DNA of 27,087 bases, taken from the NCBI GenBank assembly GCA_003650445.1, contig QMQE01000010.1, positions 1-27,087 of the forward strand. Direction: 5' to 3'. The notes below the pieces were generated by a model. That model searched no databases, had not been told where the DNA came from, and was given only the letters and a program-made list of their open reading frames with translations. The stretch is from Acidobacteriota bacterium. GTDB lineage: Bacteria; Acidobacteriota; Holophagae; Thermotomaculales; Thermotomaculaceae. Of this stretch, positions 24,041 through 27,087 are shown piece by piece (the first letter of the stretch is position 1; the number at the start of each line of letters is the position of its first letter). The position numbers and the translations under genes are program-made.

Positions 24041-26626
24041 TTATACCCCCTGCTTCAGTCGGGCCAGAAGGTTCAGCGCCTCAAGGGGAGTTAAACTGTC
24101 CACATCGGTGTTTTTCAGCTCCACCAGCACAGGGTGATCGTCCCAGTTAAACAGTGGCCGGTCTTCGGGTTTTTTAAGCCCCGGCCCGGCAATCTTGGGT
24201 TCTCCGCTCAACGTAAATTCATTTTTCTCAATATTTGCAAGAACTTCAAAGGCCCGGCTGATCACAGCACGGGGAATTCCCGCCAGTTTTGCCACCTGAA
24301 TCCCGTAGCTCTTGTCCGCTGCGCCGGGAACAATCTTCCGGAGAAAAAGGAGCTCGTTATTCCACTCCTTTACCACAACGTTGAAGTTCACAATATTCTT
24401 AAACAACTTGTCAATGTCCGTCAGTTCATGATAGTGAGTGGCAAAGAAGGTCCGAGGGCATTCCTCCCCTTTTTTCGCCAGAAATTCGGTAATGGCCCAT
24501 GCCAGGGACAATCCGTCAAAGGTCGCCGTTCCCCTGCCCACTTCATCGAGAATGATCAGGCTTCTCCCGGTGGCATTGCGGAGGATGTTCGCTGTTTCCA
24601 CCATCTCCACCATGAAAGTCGATTCCCCGCCGGTGAGGTTGTCCGAAGATCCCACCCGGGTAAAAATCCGATCTGTCAGGCCGATGATCGCCTTCCTCGC
24701 CGGTACAAAACACCCCATGTGTGCCATCAGTGTAATCAACGCATTCTGTCGAAGATAGGTGGATTTCCCCCCCATATTCGGCCCGGTAATAATCGCCAGG
24801 CGACGGCCCATATCCAGGTCGGTATCGTTGGGAACAAAATGTTCCCCCTCAATCCGCTCCACCACCGGATGACGCCCCTGTTCAATATAAATACGATTTT
24901 CCTCCACCACCTCCGGCCGCCGGTAGTCCCGCTCAAGGGACAAGGCAGCAAAGCAGGCCAGTGTATCCAGAATTCCAATGGTATCTGCTGTTTCCAGGAT
25001 CTCCCTGCGGCTGGCCCCTACATCCGAAACAAGGTTGTTGAATGTTTCGCCTTCAATTTCCAGAATCCGCTCTTCCGCGTGAAGCACTTGCTCCTCAAAC
25101 GCCTTCAGCTCCGGCGTGATGAAGCGCTCCGCATTCACCAGCGTCTGTTTCCGGTCGTATCCCTCCGGTGTCCGGCCCCTGAGATTGGCCTTTGATATTT
25201 CAATATAGTACCCGAAAACCTTGTTATACTTGATTTTAAGTGAAGAAATCCCGGTTTTTTCCCGTTCTTTCTGCTCCAGTTCTCCCATGGCTGCCCGAAC
25301 GTTCCGGGCAATCCCCCGCAACCGGTCCAGTTCCTCGGAAATACCGGGACGAATCATCCCTGCGCCCCTCAACCTCGGAGCACTTTCTTCCAGCACCGAA
25401 TCCAGCTTCAAAAAAACCCCTTCCAGATCATGGAGTCCCCTTATGAGGGCTGTAAATGGTGCATCCTTCAATAGCTCCTGCAACAGGGGGACAGCTGCAA
25501 GCCCCTGCTTTAACACCACGAGTTCCGGTGGGGAAACTGTGCCCAGTGTTACCCGGGTAATAATGCGTTCCATATCTCCGATCAGGGACATGCGCTCCCG
25601 AATTTCAGTCAATTTCTGCGGTGCATCCAGCAACCACTCCACAACCGAAAGACGATTTTCGATTTCGCGGACATCCTTCAAGGGGAATTGAATCCAGTCC
25701 GCCAGTTTCCGCTGCCCCATGGGGGTAATGGTCGAATCCAGCGCCCATATGAGGCTACCCTTCCGCTTCCCTGTGGCAGCGGACACCAGCAGTTCCAGAT
25801 TTTTCCGGGTCACCGGGTCCACTACCAATTGTCGGCTCTCCTCGCTGAACACCAGCCCCTTCACCGCAAAATCCCGGGTTTTGTAATTGTCTTCAAGATA
25901 ATGGAAATACCCGCCGAGAGCCTGCAATGCGTGGAATTTCCCCTTGATACCGAAACCGGCAATGGTGCTCACCTCAAAGAGTTCCTGAATTCGCTCCTTC
26001 GCGAAGACAGCATTAAAGGCACCATCCTCCAGCTCATTCAACAGGGGGGAAAAAGCCCGGAAATCGGCCATCATAGACGAAGGAATGACGCCAAAAGGCA
26101 CCACAATTTCACGGGGGGACAATAGTTGGATCTTTCTTGAAAGTGCCGATGCGGGGATTTCCATTAATCGGCATTCCCCGGTGGTGGGGTCGCCGAACAC
26201 CAGCCCCGCCTTTCTTTCATCGGCATAGATCGACAAGAGGCCGCGCCCTATGGCATCTTCGTCTGAATTCAGGTGAGAAGTCGCCGGTGTTAACACGTTT
26301 ACAACCGCACGCTTCACCACCCCCTTTGCCTGCTTCGGATCCTCCACCTGCTCGCAGATGGCCACCTTAAACCCAGCCTTCAGAAGTTTTGCCGCATAAT
26401 TTTCATAGGCATGCCAGGGAACACCGCACATGGGTGCCTCGCCAAAAGTCCCCTTCCCCCGTTTTGTCAGTGCAATTTCAAGCACCTTTGAAGCCTGAAC
26501 CGCATCCTCGAAAAACATCTCGTAAAAATCCCCCATCCTGAAAAAGAGGATGTGATCCGGATACTGTTCTTTTGCCTCAACAAACTGCCTGAGTGCCGGT
26601 GTCAATCTGGTTTTATCAATGGCCAA
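24041..26626 (-). CDS. mutS: DNA mismatch repair protein MutS
   Basis: The 861-residue product is a full-length MutS. The mismatch-binding loop is RMGDFYEMF (30-38), with the connector, core and clamp domains following, then the ATPase domain with Walker A GPNMGGKST (about 615-623), the ESTFMVEMVETANIL segment, Walker B IILDEVGRGT and the FATHYHEL motif. The start is TTG at 26626: the codon immediately upstream is an in-frame stop, so no longer start is possible, and GGGAG lies nearby. MutS recognises mispairs and small loops; the 7-base tracts in this genome would be a natural challenge for it. The next gene abuts it. Confidence 0.97.
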   Translation of the reverse strand: MAIDKTRLTPALRQFVEAKEQYPDHILFFRMGDFYEMFFEDAVQASKVLEIALTKRGKGTFGEAPMCGVPWHAYENYAAKLLKAGFKVAICEQVEDPKQAKGVVKRAVVNVLTPATSHLNSDEDAIGRGLLSIYADERKAGLVFGDPTTGECRLMEIPASALSRKIQLLSPREIVVPFGVIPSSMMADFRAFSPLLNELEDGAFNAVFAKERIQELFEVSTIAGFGIKGKFHALQALGGYFHYLEDNYKTRDFAVKGLVFSEESRQLVVDPVTRKNLELLVSAATGKRKGSLIWALDSTITPMGQRKLADWIQFPLKDVREIENRLSVVEWLLDAPQKLTEIRERMSLIGDMERIITRVTLGTVSPPELVVLKQGLAAVPLLQELLKDAPFTALIRGLHDLEGVFLKLDSVLEESAPRLRGAGMIRPGISEELDRLRGIARNVRAAMGELEQKEREKTGISSLKIKYNKVFGYYIEISKANLRGRTPEGYDRKQTLVNAERFITPELKAFEEQVLHAEERILEIEGETFNNLVSDVGASRREILETADTIGILDTLACFAALSLERDYRRPEVVEENRIYIEQGRHPVVERIEGEHFVPNDTDLDMGRRLAIITGPNMGGKSTYLRQNALITLMAHMGCFVPARKAIIGLTDRIFTRVGSSDNLTGGESTFMVEMVETANILRNATGRSLIILDEVGRGTATFDGLSLAWAITEFLAKKGEECPRTFFATHYHELTDIDKLFKNIVNFNVVVKEWNNELLFLRKIVPGAADKSYGIQVAKLAGIPRAVISRAFEVLANIEKNEFTLSGEPKIAGPGLKKPEDRPLFNWDDHPVLVELKNTDVDSLTPLEALNLLARLKQGV

Positions 26627-27087
26627 TTACCTGCTCCCGATGGTATCATTCCCAATCCAAATACTGGGGCAATTGTATCACAAAGGCGACTTCGCCGCCG
26701 TGATGAGTAATGGGGGATAAAAAATGTGTTCAGTGTTCTGACCGAAAAAAAAGGGACATGGAATAGCCAATTCCCTGATTTCGGCACTTGCACTTTCACT
26801 TTCACTTGCACTATTCTGCCCACTCCGGGAGAAGGTTGAGTAAAAGGCAAGGCTGAGGTTGAGCAAAAGCAGGGATTGGAAGGGACAGGGAATTACAAAC
26901 TCTTTGATTTTTCTTACCCCTACTCCTACTCCTACCCCTACTTCTTGCTCTGCCGCCCACGTCCGCGGCGCTGTGCGCCGAATGTTGAGTGATAAGTGTT
27001 GAGTGCTAAATGAAAGAGAAAAATCAGGATAAATCAAAAGACAGCCTGACCCCCTTCTTTCGCGCACTCGCACTTTCACTTTCACTA
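26627..27087. repeat. Mosaic intergenic repeat island, copy 5, cut by the window edge
   Basis: After about 60 unique bases before mutS there is a hairpin GGCGACTTCGCC (26686-26697) and 7-base units (GTGATGA, GTAATGG, GGGATAA), two GTGTTCN units (26726-26739), a hexamer tract ending CACTATTCT (26783-26817), the 125-bp core (26819-26944) with the CCCCTA/CTCCTA tract, hairpin CGGCGC-TGT-GCGCCG (26966-26980), five 7-base units (26982-27016), and a second hexamer tract running to the end. The core is near identical to those at 15283-15408 and 22021-22146. No gene is seen on either strand. Confidence 0.85.

Noticed and set aside
24134..25195. Long plus-strand open frame of 353 codons inside mutS
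   Set aside because: It lies opposite a clearly conserved gene with intact MutS motifs, has no recognisable protein features and no ribosome site.
26678..27085. Minus-strand open frame rich in Val-Gly and Val-Lys
   Set aside because: The composition comes from TAGGGG and GTGAAA hexamers; the same peptide strings appear in unrelated frames at 14977-15219, 15188-15469 and 21937-22434.
1..27087. tRNA, rRNA or other structured RNA genes
   Set aside because: No cloverleaf signatures or conserved rRNA stretches were seen on either strand in the gaps.

Overview
All 22 protein-coding genes recognised in this 27 kb window lie on the minus strand, so transcription runs from high to low coordinates. 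The content suggests a Gram-negative bacterium: an aerotolerance (Bat) operon, exported DUF3857/transglutaminase proteins, a PpiD-like periplasmic folding factor, Feo iron uptake and a NagZ-like hydrolase. I cannot fix the phylum. Intergenic DNA rich in short tandem repeats fits several uncultured or FCB/Acidobacteriota-like lineages, but that is only an impression.

Layout in transcription order. (1) mutS and a NagZ-like GH3 gene (26626-23204). (2) A terC-family gene (23014-22310). (3) A tightly coupled unit of PpiD/SurA-like protein, feoA, feoB and a COG0731-type radical SAM protein (21882-16820). (4) A cobalamin-binding mutase small subunit and a WalJ/YycJ-like metallo-beta-lactamase-fold protein (16643-15466). 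(5) A single PilZ gene with a clear promoter and an intrinsic terminator (14837-14475). (6) A thioredoxin-like gene coupled to a nitrilase-family gene (14386-13155). (7) Two overlapping DUF3857/transglutaminase genes, the first without a catalytic Cys and the second with an intact triad (12912-9077). (8) The Bat operon: moxR, DUF58, a DUF4381-like gene, then batA, batB, batC, batD and batE (8763-557). Most joins inside units are 4-base ATGA or GTGA overlaps, so translational coupling is likely.

Six boundaries or flanks hold complex mosaic repeats: 130-312 plus 380-500, 14938-15452, 16697-16815, 21969-22302, 23059-23217 and 26687-27087. They are built from interchangeable modules: a GC-rich hairpin (CGGCGC-NNN-GCGCCG, or one containing GACTTCG), a tract of degenerate 7-base units, a TGGCCA-centred palindrome, a hexamer tract (CACTTT/CACTTG/CACTCG), a second hexamer tract (CCCCTA/CTCCTA, G-rich on the other strand), and a core of about 125 bp present three times. 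One copy (21969-22302) is bounded by a perfect inverted repeat of about 20 bp, like a MITE. Related copies differ by whole 7-base units. The islands sit almost exactly between one gene's stop codon and the next gene's promoter. The mosaic repeat system is the least explained and most interesting part of the window.

Several start codons were moved downstream of the longest open frame because of ribosome-binding sites, signal peptides or predicted promoters. The reasons are given per gene. All functional names rest on motif recognition by eye; no database search was run.
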